DNA of 17,230 bases from an uncultured Desulfobulbaceae bacterium (GTDB lineage: Bacteria > Desulfobacterota > Desulfobulbia > Desulfobulbales > Desulfobulbaceae). Made by a program: the position numbers and the translations under genes. Each line of letters starts with the position of its first letter. The first letter of the stretch is position 1. The notes under the pieces are model-generated. The model was not told the DNA's origin. It saw only the letters and a list, made by a program, of their open reading frames with translations, and ran no database searches. Shown piece after piece: positions 1 through 6,761 of the stretch. The DNA lies in assembly GCA_945787305.1 (NCBI GenBank), contig CALZIH010000024.1:1-17230 (forward strand), read 5' to 3'.

Positions 1-399
1 CAAGTTATGGGGGGAGACAACTTCTTGAACATGGTTATGGCGCAAAAAGAGCAAGATTTCCATTATCTTGATGGATTCCTGGTCACGGACTTATACAGTG
101 ATATTCAAGAGATAACGCCTTATGGAAAACGGGCAGCCAAGGCCTTTAGATCACTCTTTAATAGCAACAACACAACCTTACCGGCTTCAGGCTTTGAAGG
201 AATGGCAATTTTGCTCAATGCGATGAATCGTTGCTCTGCCCCAAAAAGCAAATGCATCAACACCCGACTGCATGATACGGTTGAGTTTGAAGGAATCATG
301 GGAAAGATCTCTATCCGGAAAAACGGCAAAGCAGAACGGCCTCTTATTATTAACCGCATCCGGGGAAGACAAATGGATTTTGTTGTCAAAGTATATTAA
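1..399 (+). CDS. ABC transporter substrate-binding protein, Leu/Ile/Val type (C-terminal part)
   Basis: The reading frame is open from base 1, so this is the last 132 residues of a protein that starts outside the window. It ends at TAA 397-399. The segment with FEGMAILLNAMNRC, followed by a stretch containing FEGIMGKISI, NGKAERPLIINRI and a final FVVKVY, matches the C-terminal lobe of periplasmic binding proteins of the branched-chain amino-acid (Peripla_BP_6) family. In that family an aromatic-Gly-(V/I)-x-G motif precedes the closing beta strands. Such proteins bind a ligand in the periplasm and deliver it to an ABC permease. The ligand cannot be told from this fragment. The next gene starts 10 nt downstream on the same strand, so co-transcription is possible although the functions look unrelated. 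The family call rests on motif recognition only. Confidence 0.75.
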   Translation, partial: QVMGGDNFLNMVMAQKEQDFHYLDGFLVTDLYSDIQEITPYGKRAAKAFRSLFNSNNTTLPASGFEGMAILLNAMNRCSAPKSKCINTRLHDTVEFEGIMGKISIRKNGKAERPLIINRIRGRQMDFVVKVY

Positions 400-409
400 A
401 CCCGATGGC

Positions 410-2020
410 ATGGTCATGATAACAACGCAATCACTCAGGACACCCTCCCTCCTTTTTTTGGTTCCAGGCAAATTCCACTATCTCCTTACCATCTGCATAC
501 TGCTCTTGGCCGGTGGCTGTGCAACCCTGCCCCCGAATACCGAGAACCCAGAAACATTTACCCTGGAAAACACCTCAGATACCAGGATGGGTAAAGCCTA
601 CAAGGACCTAAAAAAAAGCCATTCTGACGAATCGGGCTTTCTGCTGCTCGGCAACGGAGTAGATGCCTTTACAGCCAGAGCAGTGCTGGCGCAACTGGCT
701 GATCGCACCATTGATGCACAGTATTACATGATCCACAACGATATGACCGGCCTCCTTTTTGCCGACCAACTGATTAAGGCGGCGGACCGGGGAATCAGGG
801 TTCGTCTGCTGATTGACGACATGGATCTTCAACATCGGGACCAGGGACTGTCCACCCTTGCCGCCCACCCCAATATTGATGTCCGGGTATTCAATCCATT
901 CAGTCGTGAAACATCTCGGGTTATACAATTTCTTACCAGGTTCGGCTCTGTAACCCGACGGATGCATAATAAATCCTTTACCGTAGACAATCAGGCTACG
1001 ATTGTCGGTGGTCGAAATATCGGTAACGAGTATTTTGAGGCAGACCCTGACCTCGCTTTTACCGATTTAGATATTCTGGCCATCGGAAAAGTTGTGAAAG
1101 AGGCGTCTGCCTCGTTTGACGAATACTGGAACAGCGACATGTCTTACCCTATAGCTGTCTTACGCCCCGATCTCGTTGAAAAAGGCGACTTGGAAGAAGG
1201 GCGAAGGAAACTTGCAGAATATCTGGAGCAGGAGTCGGTCGCAGAATACCGGCAACGAATGCTCAACTCAGATCTTGTTCAAGCAATCCGGAACAATACG
1301 TTGGAGTACCACTGGGGTGAAGCCAAAGTGCTTTCCGATCACCCGAACAAGCTGGAAAGCTATGATGAGGATCATGCCTATGCACTCGCTTCACAATTTG
1401 CGTTGTACATTGAGGGTATACACAAGGAGTTTCTGATCTTTTCCCCCTACTTTGTGCCAGGCAAAGAGGGGACCAAATTCCTTGGTGATTTGAGCCAAAA
1501 GGGTGTCCGGGTGCGCATATTGACCAATTCACTGGCCTCAACCGATGTCGGCGTCGTCCATGCCGGATATGCGCCATACCGTCGAGCACTTCTTCGGGCC
1601 GGGGTTGAACTCTACGAAATGAACAAGAACCTGAGCAAGGTCCAACTGAAGCACAAAAAAGGTATGACCGGTTCGTCAAAGGCCAGCCTCCACGCCAAAT
1701 CTTTTGTTCTTGATCGAGAGCAGGTCTTTATCGGCTCACTGAACCTTGATCCACGATCGGTTACGGAAAACACGGAAATCGGCATCATGGTGACATCAAC
1801 GGACGTCGCCAACAGCATGGCCGAGGCCTTTGACCGTGTTACGGAAACCATGGCCTTTCGCCTGGAATTGCATACCGACGATGAAGGCATTGAACTCATT
1901 TCCTGGCATGGCCTGAAAGACGGTGAACACCACGTCTGGGCAAACGATCCATACACCAGTGTATGGCAACGGGTTGGATTATTTTTCATGGGCCTGTTAC
2001 CCATTGAATCCCAGCTCTGA
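410..2020 (+). CDS. Phospholipase D family lipoprotein, ClsC/YmdC-like
   Basis: This 536-residue protein carries two HKD motifs (HxKxxxxD), HNKSFTVD near residue 186 and HAKSFVLD near residue 428. These are the paired half-sites of the phospholipase D superfamily. The second is followed by FIGSLNLDPRS, the pattern of bacterial cardiolipin synthases of the ClsC (YmdC) type. The N-terminus has a hydrophobic stretch ending in a lipobox-like LLLAGGC (Cys about residue 37), so the protein is predicted to be a lipoprotein. I chose ATG 410 because it gives a normal signal peptide just after the preceding stop. ATG 416 is equally possible, and an upstream in-frame ATG at 272 would overlap the preceding gene by over 100 nt. 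No clear ribosome binding site is visible. Likely activity is transphosphatidylation or hydrolysis of phospholipids; nuclease activity is known for other family members. The next gene begins 4 nt after this stop. Confidence 0.88.
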   Translation: MVMITTQSLRTPSLLFLVPGKFHYLLTICILLLAGGCATLPPNTENPETFTLENTSDTRMGKAYKDLKKSHSDESGFLLLGNGVDAFTARAVLAQLADRTIDAQYYMIHNDMTGLLFADQLIKAADRGIRVRLLIDDMDLQHRDQGLSTLAAHPNIDVRVFNPFSRETSRVIQFLTRFGSVTRRMHNKSFTVDNQATIVGGRNIGNEYFEADPDLAFTDLDILAIGKVVKEASASFDEYWNSDMSYPIAVLRPDLVEKGDLEEGRRKLAEYLEQESVAEYRQRMLNSDLVQAIRNNTLEYHWGEAKVLSDHPNKLESYDEDHAYALASQFALYIEGIHKEFLIFSPYFVPGKEGTKFLGDLSQKGVRVRILTNSLASTDVGVVHAGYAPYRRALLRAGVELYEMNKNLSKVQLKHKKGMTGSSKASLHAKSFVLDREQVFIGSLNLDPRSVTENTEIGIMVTSTDVANSMAEAFDRVTETMAFRLELHTDDEGIELISWHGLKDGEHHVWANDPYTSVWQRVGLFFMGLLPIESQL

Positions 2021-2024
2021 AGCG

Positions 2025-2954
2025 ATGCTCTTTGCACACCAAAAGAACAGGAACGGCTTATTTCCACCTCCAAGTTCGCTCCGGATTGTCATCCTTCTCT
2101 GGGTTCTCTTCTCTGGATGTGCATTCATCCCGGAACAGAATCAACTTGTTACCGCAACAAGAGGAACCCCCCTTTCACGAAGCCAGGGAGAATGTACGCA
2201 AACCATCTCAGCCCCTCAGCCAACAGCTGCTCAACTGCCGGGACTGTCTCCTGATCACATCTCTGTCTTTGACTGGAATATGTATAAGGGGCAGAATGCC
2301 GACTGGGAGGTTGATTTTCTGCGCCTTAGCCATGCAAAAGATATTATTTTATTACAGGAGGCACCGCTCAATAAGAATCTTCGGGATGTGCTACAAAAAA
2401 ATAATCTCTACTGGAACTTGAACAGTGCTTTCAAATACAAAGGCGTGGAGACGGGAGTCCTGGTAGCATCGAAAATCAAGCCTGTTGCGAGTTGCGGCCT
2501 GCGTCAAACTGAACCGATTATCGGCCTGCCCAAAACAATCCTGATCAACAGATATATAATCACTGAGTCAACAGAGGACCTCCTGGTGGCCAACATCCAC
2601 GGCATAAACATTTCCCTTGGCACCGGAGCCTACCAGGAGCAGTTCGATGCACTACTAAATATCTTAGACAAACATGCTGGTCCGATTATCCTGGCCGGGG
2701 ACTTTAATAACTGGAGCGATAAACGTACCGTCATCATGACGCGCCTGATGGAGAATCTTTCCCTACAGGCTCTAACCCTTGATGGTGAAGCCAGGACAAC
2801 CTTTTTTGGCGACCCGGTAGATCATATACTGTATCGTGGTCTGCAACCGGTTTCCTATGGGGTCCACCCGGTGACATCCTCTGACCACAACCCAATATCT
2901 GTGACCTTTCGGCTTATACCCACGCAACCAGGAACAGACCTAACAACATGGTAA
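2025..2954 (+). CDS. Endonuclease/exonuclease/phosphatase family lipoprotein, YafD-like
   Basis: This 309-residue protein contains the ordered motifs of the EEP superfamily (DNase I, exonuclease III, inositol phosphatases, sphingomyelinases). They are FDWNMYKGQ near residue 85 (metal-site Asn), LLQEAP near 112 (catalytic Glu), GDFNNWSDKR near 226 (Asp/Asn), VDHILYRGL near 266 and SSDHNPI near 288 (Asp-His). The motif spelling is closest to the E. coli YafD family, whose substrate is not established. Unlike E. coli YafD, it begins with a hydrophobic segment ending in the lipobox LFSGC (Cys about residue 32), so it should be anchored in the envelope. ATG 2025 is preferred: it sits 4 nt after the phospholipase D gene, while the longer frame from 1923 overlaps that gene and would bury the signal. 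A shared operon with its two neighbours is likely. Confidence 0.87.
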   Translation: MLFAHQKNRNGLFPPPSSLRIVILLWVLFSGCAFIPEQNQLVTATRGTPLSRSQGECTQTISAPQPTAAQLPGLSPDHISVFDWNMYKGQNADWEVDFLRLSHAKDIILLQEAPLNKNLRDVLQKNNLYWNLNSAFKYKGVETGVLVASKIKPVASCGLRQTEPIIGLPKTILINRYIITESTEDLLVANIHGINISLGTGAYQEQFDALLNILDKHAGPIILAGDFNNWSDKRTVIMTRLMENLSLQALTLDGEARTTFFGDPVDHILYRGLQPVSYGVHPVTSSDHNPISVTFRLIPTQPGTDLTTW

Positions 2955-2958
2955 CCCC

Positions 2959-3369
2959 TTGAAACAAAAAACACTTATTTTAATGCTTGTATTTTTTTTC
3001 CCGGCAAATTTCGTCATTGCCTCAGAAAACACCGAAATAGAGTACCTGCTCTCCTATATAGCTAAGAGTAACTGTACTTTTATTCGAAACGGCAAGGACC
3101 ACCAGGCAAAAAAGGCCAGCCAACACCTACGCATGAAATATGAGCACGTTCAAGGACGCATTAAAACAGCAGAGGATTTTATCGATAAGATTGCCACAAG
3201 AAGCAGCCTAACCAGAAAACCATATGCAATACGGTGTGCTGAGACACAAATGCCCGCAGACAGGTGGTTAACAAATGTACTGGCATCGCACAGGACATCG
3301 GAAAACAGTCAGCAACGGGGAAACACGGCACAGCCAAAAGCTCTACCCCGCCTGGATTTCAAAAAGTGA
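2959..3369 (+). CDS. DUF5329 family periplasmic protein
   Basis: This 136-residue protein has a signal peptide of about 21 residues (hydrophobic core LILMLVFFFPANFVIA, then SEN). The mature part matches the DUF5329 pattern: IEYLLSYIAKSNCTFIRNG, then KKASQHLRMKYEHV, TAEDFIDKIATRSSLT and KPYAIRC. The two conserved cysteines in these segments could form a disulfide in the periplasm. It starts with TTG at 2959, 4 nt after the stop of the EEP gene. No in-frame ATG would keep the signal peptide. The function of the family is unknown. Position directly behind two lipoprotein hydrolases suggests it acts with them. The C-terminal 25 residues are low in conserved features. The gene converges on the next one with only 12 nt between stop codons, leaving no room for a separate terminator. 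Confidence 0.8.
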   Translation: MKQKTLILMLVFFFPANFVIASENTEIEYLLSYIAKSNCTFIRNGKDHQAKKASQHLRMKYEHVQGRIKTAEDFIDKIATRSSLTRKPYAIRCAETQMPADRWLTNVLASHRTSENSQQRGNTAQPKALPRLDFKK

Positions 3370-3381
3370 TACGTTAAGTTC

Positions 3382-4248
3382 CTACGATATTTCTTCTTCG
3401 GGAATCCCTGAAGTACAGGGTACGCCTGCCTGACAGAGGCCACAGGCATAGGTGTCCAGCCCATACTGTGCTTTTATATACTCGTTCATTGTATGCTCGG
3501 TATATTGCATACACCTTTTTTTGTCATGCCCCTTCTCTGATATGGCATTGACAGGGCAGCGATCAATACAGGCCTGACAGCCCCTGTCGGTAAAGTGCAA
3601 ACAAGAGGCCTGGTGGTGGTCATATGGCCTCGCGCTTGGCTCGATCTCAACTTTTGCTATCACCGACCCGACACGCACAGCCTTACCCACCGGGGTAATC
3701 AGACCATCACAGAGACCGAAAGTTCCCAACCCTGCAGCATAAGCGGCATGGCGTTCCGACCAGTTGGAGCAGGGGGCATAATCTCCCTGATCCGAACGGC
3801 TCCAAATCGGAGACAGCATCGGAGCCAGGGCATGCATATCCTTTTTTATCAGCTCGTCAACAACATGGTCCCGCAGACTGATGTTAAAATCCTCTCCCAT
3901 GGCCCGTGTTCTGGCCCATCGTTCAGAAGGAAACTTTTTCTGGGCCGCCTGTTCCTCCCTGGTTTTAGCCGTTGAAGGAAGAATCCAGCTGATGATCGTG
4001 AGTTCCTCGGCCGTACAGCAGATGTGAGGAAAGTGATGCTCAAAAAAATCCAAGGGTGTGAGATAGAACGAACCGATATGTTGACGATAAAACGTATACA
4101 ACCTGTCGTCACCACGGGAGAACGCAACCAGAGGAGCGTCGAAAGCCTTTTCGCCGGATTCCAGGCCGAGGCTGTTTTCCGGAGCATTCAAGGTATATTC
4201 TCTGATCAAGGACGAAAGCCATTGGCCCAAACGTTGCTCATCCTTCAT
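3382..4248 (-). CDS. QueG/reductive-dehalogenase-like bis-[4Fe-4S] protein
   Basis: This 288-residue protein has a C-terminal ferredoxin-like module. C216 is followed by GCQACIDRCPVNAIS (C224, C227, C231), then C246 and CGLCQAGVPC (C269, C272, C278), enough ligands for two [4Fe-4S] clusters. Just before it, YAAGLGTFGLCDGLITPVG resembles the AGLG motif of epoxyqueuosine reductase (QueG) and corrinoid reductive dehalogenases. It is about 90 residues shorter than QueG and lacks its C-terminal repeat domain. It has no Tat signal, so it should be cytoplasmic and is not a respiratory dehalogenase. The start at 4248 is set by AAGGAG at 4258-4263, 9 nt upstream; the in-frame ATG at 4257 directly abuts that site. 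The gene lies downstream of dmeF on the same strand. Substrate and corrinoid binding are unknown. Confidence 0.75.
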   Translation of the reverse strand: MKDEQRLGQWLSSLIREYTLNAPENSLGLESGEKAFDAPLVAFSRGDDRLYTFYRQHIGSFYLTPLDFFEHHFPHICCTAEELTIISWILPSTAKTREEQAAQKKFPSERWARTRAMGEDFNISLRDHVVDELIKKDMHALAPMLSPIWSRSDQGDYAPCSNWSERHAAYAAGLGTFGLCDGLITPVGKAVRVGSVIAKVEIEPSARPYDHHQASCLHFTDRGCQACIDRCPVNAISEKGHDKKRCMQYTEHTMNEYIKAQYGLDTYACGLCQAGVPCTSGIPEEEIS

Positions 4249-4257
4249 AACATGCAT

Positions 4258-4263
4258 CTCCTT
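4258..4263 (-). promoter_or_regulatory. Ribosome binding site that fixes the start of the QueG-like gene
   Basis: AAGGAG on the minus strand lies 9 nt upstream of ATG 4248 and 0 nt upstream of the alternative ATG 4257. Normal spacing therefore selects 4248. Confidence 0.7.
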
Positions 4264-4340
4264 ATAAAAATTTATATTTCACAGGAGCTGTGTTGACCTT
4301 CTCATTGCCAATGGGAGTGTGGGTCATGCAGTGCGACAGC

Positions 4341-5285
4341 CTACGTAATTGAGGCAATGCACGGTTTTTCTTTGCATTCATTCACCTCTACTGTGACATG
4401 AGAGAGCTTGTTAAAACTGCTTAACAATTCCTTATAATATTCCGCCGACTTGGGAAAGTGGGTAACAAGCGATATTGTTGCTGCATAATGGTTTGGCCCA
4501 ACCTTCCAGATATGCAGGTCGGAAATGCGATTATCCGAATCTTGTTCTATGCTTTCTTTAATGGAGTTTCGGTAGTCCTCTTCTATGCTTGCATCAAGCA
4601 AAATAGGACTGGTCTGCTGGACCAGACCGTATGACCACCGCGTGATGATAATTGCGCCTACTATACCCATTATCGGGTCGAGCCAATTCCATCCAAAATA
4701 TTTACCTGAAACCAGAGCGACAATAGCAAGCAGCGAGGTCAACGCATCAGCCAAGACATGCAGATAGGCTGCGCGCAGATTATGGTCATGATGATGGTGG
4801 TCATGGGTATGATCATGATGGTCATGGGTATGGCTGTCTTTCAAAAGAAAGGCGCTTATGATGTTGACGAGTAACCCAAGGAGAGCAACTGCAATTGCTT
4901 CGTTAAATTGGATGGTTTGGGGCTCTATTATACGATAGGTGGACTCCACCAACATCACCAGAGCCACAACGGCTAGAGCTATGGCACTTGCAAAACCTCC
5001 CAGGACACTGACCTTACCGGTACCAAAAGTAAAAGCTGGGTTATGGGCATGTTTTCGCGCATAGCGATAGGCAAAGATGGTTATCAAAAACGCGGCCACA
5101 TGCGTTCCCATGTGCCAGCCATCGGCAAGCAGGGCCATAGAGCCAAAAACACTGCCTGCAAGTATTTCTACAAGCATTGTTACAGCGGTAAGAATGAGGA
5201 CGTATTGTGTACGACGCTCTCCTTTTTCATTTTTAACTGAAAATTCGTGACGGTGTTGCCAGTTATCCAATGTATGTACGTGCAT
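4341..5285 (-). CDS. dmeF: CDF family Co(II)/Ni(II) efflux transporter, DmeF type
   Basis: This 314-residue inner-membrane protein belongs to the cation diffusion facilitator family, which exports divalent metals in exchange for protons. Visible features are the N-terminal LDNWQHRHEF segment typical of DmeF, the second-helix metal site LLADGWHMGTH (D55, H58), the FTFGTGK loop, and the fifth-helix site HVLAD (H176, D180). Between helices 4 and 5 lies a cytosolic His-rich loop, residues 152-168, with 11 histidines among 17 residues. It is partly encoded by a 14-bp direct repeat at 4798-4811 and 4819-4832. A soluble C-terminal domain (ISDLHIWKVGPNHYAATISL) closes the protein. DmeF proteins studied in other bacteria give cobalt and nickel resistance. 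The usual neighbour, the RcnR/CsoR-type repressor DmeR, is absent here. ATG 5285 is preceded by only a weak ribosome binding site (GGTGAT). Confidence 0.88.
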   Translation of the reverse strand: MHVHTLDNWQHRHEFSVKNEKGERRTQYVLILTAVTMLVEILAGSVFGSMALLADGWHMGTHVAAFLITIFAYRYARKHAHNPAFTFGTGKVSVLGGFASAIALAVVALVMLVESTYRIIEPQTIQFNEAIAVALLGLLVNIISAFLLKDSHTHDHHDHTHDHHHHDHNLRAAYLHVLADALTSLLAIVALVSGKYFGWNWLDPIMGIVGAIIITRWSYGLVQQTSPILLDASIEEDYRNSIKESIEQDSDNRISDLHIWKVGPNHYAATISLVTHFPKSAEYYKELLSSFNKLSHVTVEVNECKEKPCIASIT

Positions 5286-5384
5286 TTATATCACCACATC
5301 ACTAGCCATCAGGAGTTCAATAGGTTAACTGATTACCACTAAAGCTCAGCTTGAAAATAGAAATTTCTTTGCGCCTTTGAAGTA

Positions 5385-5495
5385 GGGGACTGAATTTTTT
5401 TCACCAATCCGGGATACAGATTAACTATTTTCTTATTATTCAAAGAATAAAGAGCCACTTCAACAGCCATCGATGGTGAAAATTATTCTGTCCCC
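5385..5495. repeat. MITE/REPIN-like element with 21-bp imperfect terminal inverted repeats
   Basis: The left arm 5385-5405 begins GGGGACTGAAT and ends TTTCACC. The reverse complement of the right arm 5475-5495 begins GGGGACAGAAT and ends TTTCACC. The arms match at 18 of 21 positions. They flank 69 bp of AT-rich DNA that contains a second perfect dyad (TTATTC-AAA-GAATAA, 5436-5450) close to the element's centre. A 10-bp palindrome, CCATCGATGG, overlaps the inner edge of the right arm at 5467-5476. No coding sequence is inside and no clear target-site duplication flanks it. The arm sequence resembles the GGGGACAGAAT-type ends that I associate with REP/RAYT (IS200-like) elements, but I cannot confirm that here. 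It occupies the middle of the 294-nt gap between dmeF and the AI-2E transporter gene. Confidence 0.6.
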
Positions 5496-5579
5496 GGTGC
5501 AGAAAAATATAATCAATCCTCTCGCCGACCAGGACTAGCTTTGCTTTGATGGCAACCACAATAGTTTATGTCTTAACAT

Positions 5580-6716
5580 CTACACCGGTTCTTCATCGGC
5601 AGGTTCTTCATCCTCAACTCTCAACTCATGGTCCGCCAAGGCCTTCTTGAACAGACCGACATCAGGCAGATATTCCTGAAAGACGTCACCGTAAATCTCC
5701 CATATGGTGATGAAAAGAGCAGAGATGATGGGGCCGATAATAATACCCAGGATACCAAAGAGGGCGATCCCCCCCAGGGTGCCGAAGAGGACAAACAGGT
5801 CATGCATCTCGGTATCTTTTCCGACCAGTCGCGGACGAAGCACATTATCCAGATTACCGGCCACGGCCCCGCAAATGACGGCCAGAATGAGCACCCCGGT
5901 GAAATGACCTGACAGGGCCAGAATGACCAGAGCCGGACCCCAGACGATGGCCGTGCCGAATGCAGGGATGACGGACATCACCGCCATGACCGTACCCCAG
6001 AAGACCGAACCCTGAATTCCGGCCAGATAAAAGGCGAACCCGCAGAGTCCTCCCTGCAAAATACCAATGATCAGGGTGGACTTCATTGTCGCTCCGGCCA
6101 CCGAGGTGAAGCGTTGTAGGAGACGCTCTTCATCATGATGGGCAAGGGGAAGATAGTAAAGAATTTTTTCTAACAGTACATCGCCCATGGTGAGGAAATA
6201 AAACATCACATAGAGCATGATCACCACGTTAAACAGGGCATTGACCGTCATCTTGGTCATCGAAGAGAGTGAATTGATCAACAGGTTGGAAATTATACCT
6301 ACAGCCTGTCCGGCCTTTTCCAGAATCATATCCCGATACGGGAGGATTTGCTCATAGAATGGAACCTTTGCAAGATATCCTGTAATGACACTGGGCTCCT
6401 TAACAAAAGATTCCACCCACGGGGTCACCGATTGTCCCACATGTACTGCTTGGCCGGCCACTACACCCAGGAGAGCACCAAGGGGGATAAGGACCAGAAA
6501 AACGATACCGATGATTGTCAAAATGGAGGCCAGGTTTTCTCGACCATTCAGGTGTCGAGTCAACCACAGGTGAAGGGGGCTGACCATGGCGGAAAACAGA
6601 CCGGCCATGAAAATAGCCATGAGAAACTGACTGATCATGGTCAGAAACAAGGCTGAGATAATCACCACCAGGACCATGAGGACAACTTTATTGACCAGTA
6701 CGTTTTTTACCTGCAT
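5580..6716 (-). CDS. AI-2E family transporter (PerM/YdiK-like)
   Basis: This 378-residue membrane protein has about eight hydrophobic segments arranged as in the AI-2E exporter family (PF01594). There is an N-terminal group of helices (residues about 8-90), a hydrophilic middle region (about 95-145), and a C-terminal group. The conserved family stretches are seen near QGGLCGFAFYLAGI, SVIPAFGTAIVWGPA and LGGIALFGILGIIIGPI, the last being the diagnostic GG-FG-G-GP pattern. The tail is acidic (EDEEPADEEP). Members include the autoinducer-2 exporter TqsA, but many are sodium/proton antiporters or unassigned, so no substrate is claimed. It lies 45 nt downstream of bioA on the same strand and may be read from the biotin operon. 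The ribosome binding site is weak (GGA, 4 nt before ATG). Confidence 0.88.
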   Translation of the reverse strand: MQVKNVLVNKVVLMVLVVIISALFLTMISQFLMAIFMAGLFSAMVSPLHLWLTRHLNGRENLASILTIIGIVFLVLIPLGALLGVVAGQAVHVGQSVTPWVESFVKEPSVITGYLAKVPFYEQILPYRDMILEKAGQAVGIISNLLINSLSSMTKMTVNALFNVVIMLYVMFYFLTMGDVLLEKILYYLPLAHHDEERLLQRFTSVAGATMKSTLIIGILQGGLCGFAFYLAGIQGSVFWGTVMAVMSVIPAFGTAIVWGPALVILALSGHFTGVLILAVICGAVAGNLDNVLRPRLVGKDTEMHDLFVLFGTLGGIALFGILGIIIGPIISALFITIWEIYGDVFQEYLPDVGLFKKALADHELRVEDEEPADEEPV

Positions 6717-6728
6717 AATTCCGTGTCC

Positions 6729-6749
6729 GGGTTCAGGGTTTCGGGTTTC
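6729..6749. repeat. Three tandem heptamers in the bioA/AI-2E gap
   Basis: GGGTTCA, GGGTTTC and GGGTTTC lie head to tail within the 45-nt spacer between the bioA stop and the AI-2E gene start. The tract is short and imperfect, and no function can be assigned from the sequence. Confidence 0.5.
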
Positions 6750-6761
6750 TTTTTCTCGCTG

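Noticed and set aside
3382..4248. Bona fide epoxyqueuosine reductase QueG
   Set aside because: The protein is too short, lacks the C-terminal repeat domain, and the first cluster spacing differs, so only a superfamily-level call is made.
4798..4832. CRISPR-like direct repeat
   Set aside because: There are only two 14-bp copies, in frame and coding for the His-rich loop of DmeF.
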